A DNA stretch of 42,818 nucleotides, from NCBI GenBank assembly GCA_024102795.1, contig JAGFJK010000267.1:1-42818 (forward strand). The letters are read 5' to 3'. How positions within the stretch are numbered: position 1 is the stretch's first letter; every line of letters starts with the position of its first letter. Positions 1 through 7,612 of the stretch are shown here, piece after piece. The notes beneath the pieces were generated by a model. The model was not told where the DNA came from. It did not search any database and saw nothing but the letters and a program-made list of their open reading frames with translations. Origin of the DNA: Pirellulaceae bacterium. GTDB taxonomy: Bacteria > Planctomycetota > Planctomycetia > Pirellulales > Pirellulaceae. The translations under genes were made by a program, and so were the position numbers.

Positions 1-1392
1 CTGGCCGGCGACCGGGACGCGGCCGTGCGGTTCGAAGTGACGTTGGCCCTGGGCGGCAGCGATGCTCCGCAAGCGACCGAGGTTCTGCGGCGGCTGGCCG
101 TCAGCGATGGCGAGGACGCCTGGTTCGTCTCGGCCTTGCTGACTGGTTGCCGCGACCGCAGCGGCCAGTTGCTGGCGGCAGTGGTGCAAGCCTGGGCGGT
201 TGTACCGGCGACAGCCCCCGCGAGTGACGCGGCGGACGAACGGATCCCGCAGCGGATCCGCCTGGTGCGCGAGCTGGCCACGGTCGCGGGCGCCCGCGGC
301 GACTTGAGCGAACTGTCCGGCGTGATGAACACGCTGGCCCAGCATCAAGGCGATGCCGCCTGGTGGCAATCGGCGGCACTGAGCGGTTTGGCCACGGGGC
401 TGGCGCGGCATCGCGGCGGCCTGGGACGAACCAGCCTGGCCGGCTTGTTGGCCAATCCGCCGGCCGAACTGGCCGACCGCGCGCGGCCGCTGCAGCAACT
501 GCTGGCCAACGCGCAGTCGATCGCCGTGGATGGGCAGCGCTCGCTGTCGGATCGGCTGGCGGCGATCGAGCTGCTGGGCTATCGGCCCTATGCCCAGTCG
601 GCCGAGGCGTACGGCCGGTTGCTCTCCGCCGGGCAGCCGATCACGATCCAACTGGCGACGCTGGACGCCATGCGGGCCACGGGCGACGACGCGGCGGCCG
701 GCGTCGTGCTGGACCGCTGGGCCGAGTTGGGCCCGCGAGCTCGCGCCAGCGGGCTGGAACTGCTGTTGCGCAAGACCACCACCACTCGCCTGGCGATGGA
801 AGGCATGGCCGAGGGCAAGATCAGCCCGTCGGTGCTGGACATCGACCAGCGGGTGCGGTTGCTGCGGCACGGCGAGCCGGCGATCCGCGAGCTGGCGGCC
901 CGGCTGTTCGGCGGGGCCATTTCGGCCAATCGCCGCGAAGTGGCCCGGCAGTACGAGTCGGCACTGAGCATGGAAGCGTCGGTCGCCGAGGGGGCGAAAG
1001 TGTTTGAGCGGGCCTGCGCCAAGTGCCATCGGGTCGACGGGCAGGGACACGTGGTGGGACCCGACATCAGCGACGTCCGCAATCGTTCGCGCGACGCCCT
1101 GCTGTACGACATTCTGGATCCGAACCTGAAAATCGAGCCCCGGTTTACCGACTACACGGTGGTCACCGATGACGGACGCGTGTTCAACGGCCTGATGGAT
1201 TCCGAAACCAGCGAGGCCGTGGTGCTGCTGCAGGCCGAGGGCAAGCGGCAGGTGATCCCGCGGACTCAGATCGAGCAACTGCGGGCCAGCGGCAAGTCGC
1301 TGATGCCGGAAGGAGTCGAAAAGGAGATCACGGTCGAGCAGATGGCCCACTTGCTGGAGTTTCTCAAGGCCCGCGTCCCAACCGCCAAGTGA
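1..1392 (+). CDS. C-terminal part of a planctomycete HEAT-repeat protein with CxxCH haem-binding domain (5' partial)
   Basis: The reading frame is open from the first base, so the true start lies upstream; a GTG at 25 is only an internal codon. About 300 residues of helical HEAT-like repeats are followed by a c-type cytochrome domain. The haem motif CAKCH is at 1015-1029, followed by VGPDISDVRNRS, LLYDILDPN and FTDYTVVTDDGRVFNG, which together are the hallmark of the planctomycete/verrucomicrobial CxxCH domain (TIGR02603-like) found at the end of large membrane-bound dehydrogenase proteins. In that family the N-terminal part is usually a PQQ/glucose-dehydrogenase-like propeller; it would be outside this window. 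The role is probably periplasmic electron transfer coupled to oxidation of an unknown, probably sugar-like, substrate. The stop TGA is at 1390-1392. The family call is confident; the substrate is unknown. Confidence 0.88.
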   Translation: MAGDRDAAVRFEVTLALGGSDAPQATEVLRRLAVSDGEDAWFVSALLTGCRDRSGQLLAAVVQAWAVVPATAPASDAADERIPQRIRLVRELATVAGARGDLSELSGVMNTLAQHQGDAAWWQSAALSGLATGLARHRGGLGRTSLAGLLANPPAELADRARPLQQLLANAQSIAVDGQRSLSDRLAAIELLGYRPYAQSAEAYGRLLSAGQPITIQLATLDAMRATGDDAAAGVVLDRWAELGPRARASGLELLLRKTTTTRLAMEGMAEGKISPSVLDIDQRVRLLRHGEPAIRELAARLFGGAISANRREVARQYESALSMEASVAEGAKVFERACAKCHRVDGQGHVVGPDISDVRNRSRDALLYDILDPNLKIEPRFTDYTVVTDDGRVFNGLMDSETSEAVVLLQAEGKRQVIPRTQIEQLRASGKSLMPEGVEKEITVEQMAHLLEFLKARVPTAK

Positions 1393-1486
1393 GTGCGAGT
1401 TGACTGATACATCAGCCCAATGATGCCGCGGCGCGATTCGCTCGACTACTCCCCTTCGATCACGACGACGACCAATCCACGGTCCA

Positions 1487-2428
1487 TTATTTTGCCGCAC
1501 TGCGTGAGGCCTTGGTCTTGCGAGGTGGCGAGTTCAACTCGCTCGCCGAGACTTCCTCTTGCAAACGCAGCTCGGCCGCGGGAGAGTGGCGAACGAATAC
1601 GGCTCCCAGGTAGTCGCCGCTAAGCCTGGCCGGCTGTTCGACCAGGGTGATCATGTACGGGCTCTGGATCTTCCACTTGAATCCACTTTCGCCCGAGTCA
1701 TCTGACGGACGACTTACGAGATAGTCGCCCTGAACCTCGTAGCTGGCACCGAACACCAACCCTCCAGGCATTAACCGGTAACGATCCTCCTTCTCGGCCG
1801 TCAGGGTCGCCTGATACTCGAATCCCGCTGGCAGGAATAGCCGCCAGTTGCCATCCAGTCGTACCTGCACGTTGGGTTTACGCCGAGCGGCCTGGTTCTG
1901 CCGCCGGGCAACGCTCGCCTCGCTTTCGACTTCCTTTTCGAGTCGGTCGTTCTCGGCGGTCAACCCCGCAACTGCCGCCTGTCGGGGTGGCTCTTTCACC
2001 AAGCGGGACAACGACTTGGCCAACGCGGAGCTGGAAGGTTGGACACCCAGCCAGACGTCCGAAGTCATGTAGGTTGGCTTCCCCTGCCCTTGACTGCAGT
2101 TGAGGAACAGGATGGAAGTTGCATTCAGTCTGAGTTCCGGCACACGGTCCGCGGGCTCGTTCTCGAAGCGAGCGACGGTGACCTTGATCGTACCGCCAAT
2201 CCGACGGTCTCCCTGCTCAGTTCCCTTGATCAACTGCTTGATCTTGAAGTCGCCTTGGTAGTGGACAACTCCGGACTCCACAATTTCACCGACTAACTGG
2301 AACTTGAACTCGCCCAGCACCACGACATCGGATTTGCCGAGCAATGCCCGCAACGTCTCGTCGCCGTCGTTTCCTAACGCCGCGATCGGACACATGCAGA
2401 GCAACAGGACGGTCAAGTGCAGTCGCAT
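1487..2428 (-). CDS. secreted protein of unknown function with central coiled coil
   Basis: This is a 313-residue protein. It begins with a clear signal peptide (MRLHLTVLLLCMCPIAALG, cleavage probably before ND), so it is periplasmic or secreted. Residues about 30-140 form a beta-rich segment; residues about 153-187 are charged and coiled-coil-like; residues about 190-290 form a second beta-rich segment containing LFLPAGFEYQATL and YMITLVEQPARLSGDYLGAVF. No known catalytic motif is visible. The start ATG (2426-2428 on the minus strand) has a GGAGA ribosome-binding site 8 bases upstream. It is convergent with the cytochrome gene (94 bp between stops) and divergent from the WD40 gene. The sequence looks somewhat less GC-biased than its neighbours. 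I do not recognise the family. Confidence 0.75.
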   Translation of the reverse strand: MRLHLTVLLLCMCPIAALGNDGDETLRALLGKSDVVVLGEFKFQLVGEIVESGVVHYQGDFKIKQLIKGTEQGDRRIGGTIKVTVARFENEPADRVPELRLNATSILFLNCSQGQGKPTYMTSDVWLGVQPSSSALAKSLSRLVKEPPRQAAVAGLTAENDRLEKEVESEASVARRQNQAARRKPNVQVRLDGNWRLFLPAGFEYQATLTAEKEDRYRLMPGGLVFGASYEVQGDYLVSRPSDDSGESGFKWKIQSPYMITLVEQPARLSGDYLGAVFVRHSPAAELRLQEEVSASELNSPPRKTKASRSAAK

Positions 2429-2482
2429 GATTCAGTCTCCGCTTTGTGGCTAGAGTTGCGCCGTAAACCTCGGACCTGAGCC

Positions 2483-2545
2483 GAAAACGGGGGTTGGTCC
2501 AATTACTTCGGACACTTCGATTCAATTGGACCAAGCCCCGTTTTC
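2483..2545. repeat. 22-bp near-perfect inverted repeat (19-nt loop)
   Basis: The arms 2483-2504 and 2524-2545 are reverse complements with one mismatch out of 22, separated by 19 bases. The element sits in the divergent intergenic region, 55 bp upstream of the minus-strand gene at 1487-2428 and about 230 bp upstream of the WD40 start. There is no T-run directly after either arm, so it is not a clean intrinsic terminator. It could be a cruciform or operator, an mRNA hairpin, or a small palindromic mobile element. Confidence 0.8.
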
Positions 2546-2656
2546 TTCCCAGCCTGGCAACCTTGGAATCCAGTCTAGAGCATATCGCCTTCGGACGCCA
2601 CTTCGACCCTGCTGGCGGAGCTGGTTCGAATTGCCGGGAGTGTTTGCTCAGGGAAT

Positions 2657-2667
2657 AGGAGGTGATC
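2657..2667 (+). promoter_or_regulatory. full-length Shine-Dalgarno-like sequence before GTG 2671
   Basis: AGGAGGTGATC is complementary over 11 bases to the conserved 3' end of bacterial 16S rRNA. A GTG at 2671, in frame with the WD40 gene, follows with 8-base spacing from GGAGG. It offers an alternative start that would add 34 residues to the WD40 protein. Confidence 0.45.
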
Positions 2668-2772
2668 GAAGTGCCAGCAATCAGCAAGCAGTTGCGGGCG
2701 GAACCGGGCACGGCTAGGATGGCAGGCGTTCTGGTGCCGGTTCCCCGTCGGCGGCTGAAGGGAGGAATTCGC

Positions 2773-3417
2773 ATGTTCCATGCGGCCGCGCCTGTCCTCC
2801 TGGCGGGACACACCGAGATCGTTCGCAGCCTGGCGTTCTCGCCGAATCAAGAGCGAGCGGTTTCGGGGGGCGAAGATCGCCAGGTCATTCTCTGGGACTT
2901 GCCACGACAGGCGAGTCAATCCCTTCACAAGGGACACCAGCGAGGCGTTTGCCGGGTCCGTTTCCATGACAACGGGACGGCGGCCTTCTCCGCGGACGTG
3001 GGCGGGACGGTGCTGGAGTGGGATCTCGCCAACAACCCGCGTTCGGCCATGTCTAATCCGTTTCAAACGGACGTGGCCGGCGGTGGCTCGGCCGTGCTGC
3101 TGCCCGGACGGAACCTGCTGCTGGCTGCGGAGCTGAACGACCTGGTCCTGCGACGGCTCGACCAGCCGGGCGTGGTGGCCCGGTTTCAGGGTCACAAGTC
3201 GCCCGTGCTGTGCGTGGTGGTTTCGCCCGCGGGAGACCTGGCCGTGAGTGGCGGGATGGATCATTCGGTGCGGGTCTGGGATGTCCGAGCCGGTCGGGAA
3301 GCGGTCGGCGCTCTGCAGGGCCACGCGGGGCCAGTGACTTCGGTGGCCATCGCCGCAAACGGCAAGTCGGTACTCGCTGGAGGAAAAGATGGCAGAATTC
3401 TGCTCTGGCAAGTCTAG
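2773..3417 (+). CDS. WD40-repeat protein (short, five blades)
   Basis: The product has 214 residues made almost entirely of WD40 repeats. Four clear blades begin near residues 7 (LAGHTEIVRSLAFSPN), 50, 134 (FQGHKSPVLCVVVSPAG) and 176 (LQGHAGPVTSVAIAANG), each with the GH ... WD/WQ pattern; a degenerate blade without GH lies at about 93-130. Most WD40 propellers have seven blades, so this one is short and may pair with another propeller or be truncated. It would act as a protein-interaction scaffold. The start ATG at 2773 has a GGAGGA site 6 bases upstream; an in-frame GTG at 2671 preceded by a perfect SD is the alternative. The 3' end overlaps the next gene by 29 bases, so the two are probably translationally coupled. 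No signal peptide is visible from ATG 2773. Confidence 0.8.
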   Translation: MFHAAAPVLLAGHTEIVRSLAFSPNQERAVSGGEDRQVILWDLPRQASQSLHKGHQRGVCRVRFHDNGTAAFSADVGGTVLEWDLANNPRSAMSNPFQTDVAGGGSAVLLPGRNLLLAAELNDLVLRRLDQPGVVARFQGHKSPVLCVVVSPAGDLAVSGGMDHSVRVWDVRAGREAVGALQGHAGPVTSVAIAANGKSVLAGGKDGRILLWQV

Positions 3418-4723
3418 CGGCCTGGATCGTCGCTGGTTCATGCGGCTGGCCACCGCCGGAACGGCCACGACCTGGGTCGGTGGCGAATTGCTTCCCGCCG
3501 CCCAGCCGCGAGTCGAAACGTTCTCCGTGGGCGTGATTGGCGCGGGCAATCGTGGCCTGGCGTTGCTGCGGATGCTGGCGGAAGTGGATGGTTGCCGAGT
3601 CACCCATGTTTGCGACATCGACGCGCCGCGGCGCGAGCGGGCGCTGGCGGAGGCTCGTAAACAGAATCCGGACGCGCAAGCGGTCGATGATCCGAGGAAA
3701 CTGCTGGAGGATCGCCAGGTCGACGCGGTGGTGCTCGCGCTGCCAACGCACTGGCAGGCGGTGGCCGGGATTTGGGCCATGCGCGCGGGCAAGGATATCT
3801 ACCTGGAAACGCCGATTGCCCTGGTCCCGGATGAAGTGGAACAGTTGCGAAGAGCGGCCAGAGAGTCCAACCGGGTCGCGCACGTCGGGGCGCAACTGCG
3901 AAGCATTCCGGAGCTGGAAGGGATTCGCGCGCCAGCGCGTGGCGGCGCTTGGGGACGTCTGACTCATGTGCGCGTCCGCGGGCTCCGCAATCGCAGGCCC
4001 GTGATTCCGGGAGGGAGGCGCGAGGCGCCAGCCGGCGTCGACTTCAATCTCTGGCTCGGCCCGGCCCCCAGTACGTTCTTCGATCCGCGGCGGTTCCATT
4101 TTGCCTGGCGCTGGTTCTGGGAGTACGGAACCGGCGACCAGGGGCTGGATGCGCTGTTGTGGCTCGACCTGGCACTGGACTTGACGGGAATGGAGACGAG
4201 GCTGACGTCGGTGACCAGTCGCGGCGATTTCTTCTGGCGGGAACAGGAGTGGGACGCGCCGGACGTGCAGTCGACCGCCTTCACGCTCGCCGGCCGCGAC
4301 GGTCCGTTGAATGTCGTCTGCGAGTCGTACTCCTGGTCACGGTCGCCGGAACCGAGCGGCGTAACGCTGTTCTTCCAGGGAGCGATCGTCGATCTGGATA
4401 TCCTCCGCGTCGTGATCATGTCGCCCGACGGAAAAGTGATCGACCAGCGCGACTGGACGGAGCAGAGCGGGCGAGCGACGCGCGAGCACCTGGCGGCCTT
4501 TGCGCGCAGCGTGCGCAGCCGGGAACGCACCAGCGCGGACGTCGGTTCGCACGAGGCCACGTCGCTGATCCACTTCGCCAACGCTTCGTATCGGCTCCGC
4601 CAGGAGTCTTTGGACGTGGCCTGGGAAGAGAAACGGCTGGTGAATGCGGCGGACGCGAATTCCTTTTTGGCCCGCGAGTACCGGAGAGAATTCGCGCCGG
4701 ATGCGTTCGGGCGGGGGCGATGA
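3389..4723 (+). CDS. Gfo/Idh/MocA-family oxidoreductase-like protein with altered catalytic residues
   Basis: The product has 444 residues. A twin-arginine-type leader (LDRRWFMRLATAGTATTWVGG, residues 12-32) precedes a Rossmann NAD(P)-binding fold with VGVIGAGNRG (47-56) and the following DID at the cofactor-ribose position. The family's EKP motif reads ETP here (E140-T141-P142), so the usual lysine is absent. The planctomycete motif GTGDxGxQGxHxxD appears as GTGD (247-250) followed by a segment with Leu in place of the His; the Asp (D260) is kept. Family members oxidise or reduce sugars and related substrates; this one may be catalytically impaired or use different chemistry. The start ATG overlaps the WD40 gene and has GGAGG 5 bases upstream. 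The stop overlaps the next start as ATGA, so this is the middle gene of an operon. Confidence 0.85.
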   Translation: MAEFCSGKSSGLDRRWFMRLATAGTATTWVGGELLPAAQPRVETFSVGVIGAGNRGLALLRMLAEVDGCRVTHVCDIDAPRRERALAEARKQNPDAQAVDDPRKLLEDRQVDAVVLALPTHWQAVAGIWAMRAGKDIYLETPIALVPDEVEQLRRAARESNRVAHVGAQLRSIPELEGIRAPARGGAWGRLTHVRVRGLRNRRPVIPGGRREAPAGVDFNLWLGPAPSTFFDPRRFHFAWRWFWEYGTGDQGLDALLWLDLALDLTGMETRLTSVTSRGDFFWREQEWDAPDVQSTAFTLAGRDGPLNVVCESYSWSRSPEPSGVTLFFQGAIVDLDILRVVIMSPDGKVIDQRDWTEQSGRATREHLAAFARSVRSRERTSADVGSHEATSLIHFANASYRLRQESLDVAWEEKRLVNAADANSFLAREYRREFAPDAFGRGR

Positions 4724-6981
4724 CATTGCCATGGCGCCAGCATCCCCTCCGCGCTTCGCTGGCTCGCGCGGCCGTCGCCGTGCTGTTCGTTGCCTTGCTG
4801 CCGGTGGTCCTGGCCTGGGTGATGCTTTGCCTGTGCCTGATGGCGGCGATTCTTCCCCTGCTCGTTGTGCTGTTGCTGGCGGGCGCCGCCTTCGCACCGG
4901 AAACTATACGCATGCCAGGCTTCCGTAGACGACTGCTGGCCGGATCGACCCGCGATCGGCAGCCCGTTTCCAACTCGGACTGGGAGCAAGCGGTGCGCGA
5001 GCATTCCGCCTGGCTCGAGTCGGAGCAGGCCTCCGGGCGGCGGGCGGAGTTCGAGCACCGCGATCTGCGCGGACGGAGCGCTCATCTGGTGAACCTGAGC
5101 GGCGCGTTGTTCGTGACCACCGACCTGAGTGGCGTCCATTTCCAAGGCTGCCGATTTCGCGACGCGGATTTCGACGAGTCAACCTTGAACGGGTCGTATT
5201 TCGAGCAGTGCCGCTTGGAGGCGGCCTCGTTCTATCAGGCGGACCTGAGCGGAGCCGACCTGCGTTCCAGTCAAGGGCTTTCCTGGCGGCAGTTGGGTGG
5301 CGCGAACCTGGAGGGAACGACGCTGCCGGACTCGGTGGCGGAATTCCCCACGCTGGACGCGGTGGGGCAGGCCAGCGCCGTCGCGCGTTCCGCCTTTCTG
5401 CTCTTGCTCGCGGCGTGCATCTACATCTGGTTGACAACGGCCTCCACCACCGACGTCGCTCTGATCCAGGATTCCGATTCGCTCGCGCTGCCGATCATCG
5501 GCACGCAGGTGTCGATCGAGCATTTCTATTTCGTGGCCCCCGCACTGTTGCTCGGCGTCTCGATCTACTTTCATCTCTACCTGGTGCGCCTCTGCCAGTT
5601 GATGACATCGGTGCCGGCCGTGTTTCCGGACGGTCGGACGCTGGAGCAGCGCGTGCATCCCTGGTTGTTCAACGGCCTGCTGAGCACCCAGTTGCCGCGG
5701 CTGCGCTCGCGGACCACCTGGTTGCAGTGGATCCTGTTTGTGCTGAGCGTGCCCGTGATCTGGGGAATCGTTCCGCTTTCCCTGGCGTATCTCTGGCTGC
5801 GGTACCTGTCCCGGCACCAGGCGTTGGTTTCGTACTGGCATCTGGCGCTGCTGGTGCTGGCGGTTGCTGCCGCGGTGGCTTCCTTGTACTCCGTGCTGAC
5901 AATCCTCCGCGGCCGCCGCTCGCGGATCGCCGCGGGCAAGGTATTCCGGGGTTCGCTGGCATGCTTGGCGCCGGTCGGTGTGATCGTGGCGTTGTTCGGT
6001 TCGGTGTTCACGCGAGGCAGTGTGGATTTCGGCCAGGCGGGAACGGTGTCCCTGGAGAAACCGGAGGCCAGCGCCGCGTGGCGGAATCCGGAGACCACGC
6101 ATCGTGAGTTTACGCGGTTTCGCTGGCGGCGATGGCCCACCTGGGGCCCTTCGCTGCTGGCCTGCCTGAAGCTGAAGCCGGTGATTGATATTGCCTGGAC
6201 GGACGTCTCCCGCAAGCCGTCCGGTTGGAAGGGCGAGCGCCCGGAGGACTGGAGCCTGGTGGCCGGCGCTCGGCTGAAGGAGACCGACCTGAACTACGCC
6301 CGCGCCGAACGCGCATTCCTGTTGGGGGCGGACCTGCGCGGCGCTCGACTGGTGGGAGCGGACTTGAAGGACGCGGATCTGCGACTGGCTGAACTGTCGG
6401 AGGCAATACTGCCGCATGTGGTGCTGGAATTCGCCGACTTGCGGCGAGCGGTGCTGTCGCGGGCGATCCTGTTTCATGCCAGGCTCGATGACAGCCGGAT
6501 GGACGACTGCCTGTTGCACTTCGCGCGGTTGGAGCACGCCGAGCTGCCGCGCGCGAACCTGGAACGAGCGGAAATGAACGGAGCGAACCTGGAGTGCGCG
6601 AAACTGGACGGCGCGAAACTGAACGACGCGAAGGCGTCGGGGGCCCGGTTCGGCTGCGGCAGCCTGTTGGACGCCGAGTTGCGCGGGGCCGTCCTGCACG
6701 GAGCCAGCTTCGTGGGCGCGAACTTGACCAGGACCGACCTGCGGTGCGCTGTCTTGGTGAACGCCGACCTGCGCGGCGCGACCGTGACGGGCATTCGCCT
6801 GGAAGGCGCCAACCTGGTGAACGTGATCCTGGACGAGGCCACCCGGGACGCGCTCGAGGCCCAGGGCGTGACGCTCGACTTGGTTCAGATTCAGCCGTAC
6901 GATCCCGACAAGGATCGTCCGGAATGCTGTCGGTCCGACACAAAGGTGTCGGGTGTCATTGCTTTGGACAACGGTCAGTAG
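4720..6981 (+). CDS. multi-span membrane protein with two pentapeptide-repeat blocks
   Basis: The start ATG at 4720 overlaps the previous stop (ATGA), giving 753 residues; the frame is open further upstream, but that part lies within the oxidoreductase gene. Order of parts: two hydrophobic segments (about 13-58), pentapeptide block 1 (about 111-200; pattern A/DLxGA), five probable membrane segments (about 224-244, 269-290, 334-362, 370-396, 410-430), then a long pentapeptide block 2 (about 515-708). Pentapeptide repeats form a right-handed quadrilateral beta-helix; some mimic DNA, but most in membrane proteins are of unknown function. The last 15-17 residues are encoded inside an interspersed repeat (see 6938-7010), so the native C terminus may have been replaced. 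It is the third gene of the WD40-oxidoreductase operon. The domain call is confident; the function is unknown. Confidence 0.87.
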   Translation: MTLPWRQHPLRASLARAAVAVLFVALLPVVLAWVMLCLCLMAAILPLLVVLLLAGAAFAPETIRMPGFRRRLLAGSTRDRQPVSNSDWEQAVREHSAWLESEQASGRRAEFEHRDLRGRSAHLVNLSGALFVTTDLSGVHFQGCRFRDADFDESTLNGSYFEQCRLEAASFYQADLSGADLRSSQGLSWRQLGGANLEGTTLPDSVAEFPTLDAVGQASAVARSAFLLLLAACIYIWLTTASTTDVALIQDSDSLALPIIGTQVSIEHFYFVAPALLLGVSIYFHLYLVRLCQLMTSVPAVFPDGRTLEQRVHPWLFNGLLSTQLPRLRSRTTWLQWILFVLSVPVIWGIVPLSLAYLWLRYLSRHQALVSYWHLALLVLAVAAAVASLYSVLTILRGRRSRIAAGKVFRGSLACLAPVGVIVALFGSVFTRGSVDFGQAGTVSLEKPEASAAWRNPETTHREFTRFRWRRWPTWGPSLLACLKLKPVIDIAWTDVSRKPSGWKGERPEDWSLVAGARLKETDLNYARAERAFLLGADLRGARLVGADLKDADLRLAELSEAILPHVVLEFADLRRAVLSRAILFHARLDDSRMDDCLLHFARLEHAELPRANLERAEMNGANLECAKLDGAKLNDAKASGARFGCGSLLDAELRGAVLHGASFVGANLTRTDLRCAVLVNADLRGATVTGIRLEGANLVNVILDEATRDALEAQGVTLDLVQIQPYDPDKDRPECCRSDTKVSGVIALDNGQ

Positions 6982-7010
6982 GACCATGAGAGCATGCCCA
7001 GATCAAGACG
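6938..7010. repeat. interspersed repeat, copy A
   Basis: This segment aligns with 9318-9398. Shared blocks include AAGGTGTC, TTGGACAACGGTC, GAGCA, GCCCAGA and AGACG in the same order. It begins inside the 3' end of the pentapeptide gene and supplies its stop codon. Its left edge also forms a perfect 7-bp hairpin (CCGACAC at 6935-6941, GTGTCGG at 6946-6952). The two copies lie on either side of the ATPase/TOPRIM-like pair. Confidence 0.65.
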
Positions 7011-7027
7011 GTGGCAGTGAGCTGCCA

Positions 7028-7612
7028 TTACGCCCATTGCCTGAAAAATGTTCGAAGACTCGTGAGCAGGTCGCCAAACGAGTTATCTTGTTTCGCCACC
7101 CGGTCCAGATCCATGACCTGGACGAGATCTTCGGCTTGCTCCAGCCCGCCCAAAAGTGGAGTCTGTCCCGCCGCCCGAACCGCCTCCGCGAGTAACTGTT
7201 TGTACCGGTCGCGTTCGCACTTGTGGTCGGGGGCCCGGCACCCGGCGCCCACAACTTTCTTGAAGGCCGCCGAGTCCAACAGCAGCCACCGCTCGATGTG
7301 AGGGTCGGGAATGCAGTAAACAACCTGGTCCGAAATCGGTTTCGCGATCTCTTGAATGACTTTCTTGCGCTCTCGAAACCCCATGCAGTTGGAGTCGGTG
7401 CCGACGATGATCAAGTCGGGAAGTGGTGCGTTGGAGTTCCTCACATCCTGCAAGAACCGCTTGAATTCGGCTGCGACTCGCCCATGTCCGCCAGTAGCGG
7501 AGAACTCGCGTGTCGAAACCGGAATGGCGAACTGCTGGCTCAAACGGCTCAACAACGTCTTGAGAACAATAGCGTGTCCATAGTCCTCGACGAACAGCGA
7601 GACTTCACGCAT
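7028..7612 (-). CDS. TOPRIM/RloB/DUF4276-like partner of an AAA ATPase
   Basis: The product has 194 residues starting at ATG 7612 (MREVSLFVEDYG); an upstream extension of the frame lies within the ATPase gene and was not used. The acidic residue pattern fits a TOPRIM-like fold: E9 after the first strand (SLFVED), D73 in LIIVGTDSN, then PDPHIERWLLLD at 102-113, which resembles the P..E.WLL signature of the RloB and DUF4276 families. Such proteins are often encoded beside ABC-type ATPases in anti-phage or restriction-associated loci, where they are suspected or shown to act on nucleic acid. The start overlaps the end of the ATPase gene by 8 bases (ATGCGTGA), so the two are translationally coupled. 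The fold call is moderate; activity is not established here. Confidence 0.6.
   Translation of the reverse strand: MREVSLFVEDYGHAIVLKTLLSRLSQQFAIPVSTREFSATGGHGRVAAEFKRFLQDVRNSNAPLPDLIIVGTDSNCMGFRERKKVIQEIAKPISDQVVYCIPDPHIERWLLLDSAAFKKVVGAGCRAPDHKCERDRYKQLLAEAVRAAGQTPLLGGLEQAEDLVQVMDLDRVAKQDNSFGDLLTSLRTFFRQWA

Noticed and set aside
3949..4719. Upstream extension of the pentapeptide gene to 3949
   Set aside because: It lies inside the oxidoreductase gene in another frame and is Arg-rich with no domain; ATG 4720 with the ATGA overlap and a membrane N terminus is far better.
5179..6987. 602-codon minus-strand frame opposite the pentapeptide gene
   Set aside because: It is a mirror of the repeat-rich sense gene; its apparent repeats are complements of the pentapeptide codons.
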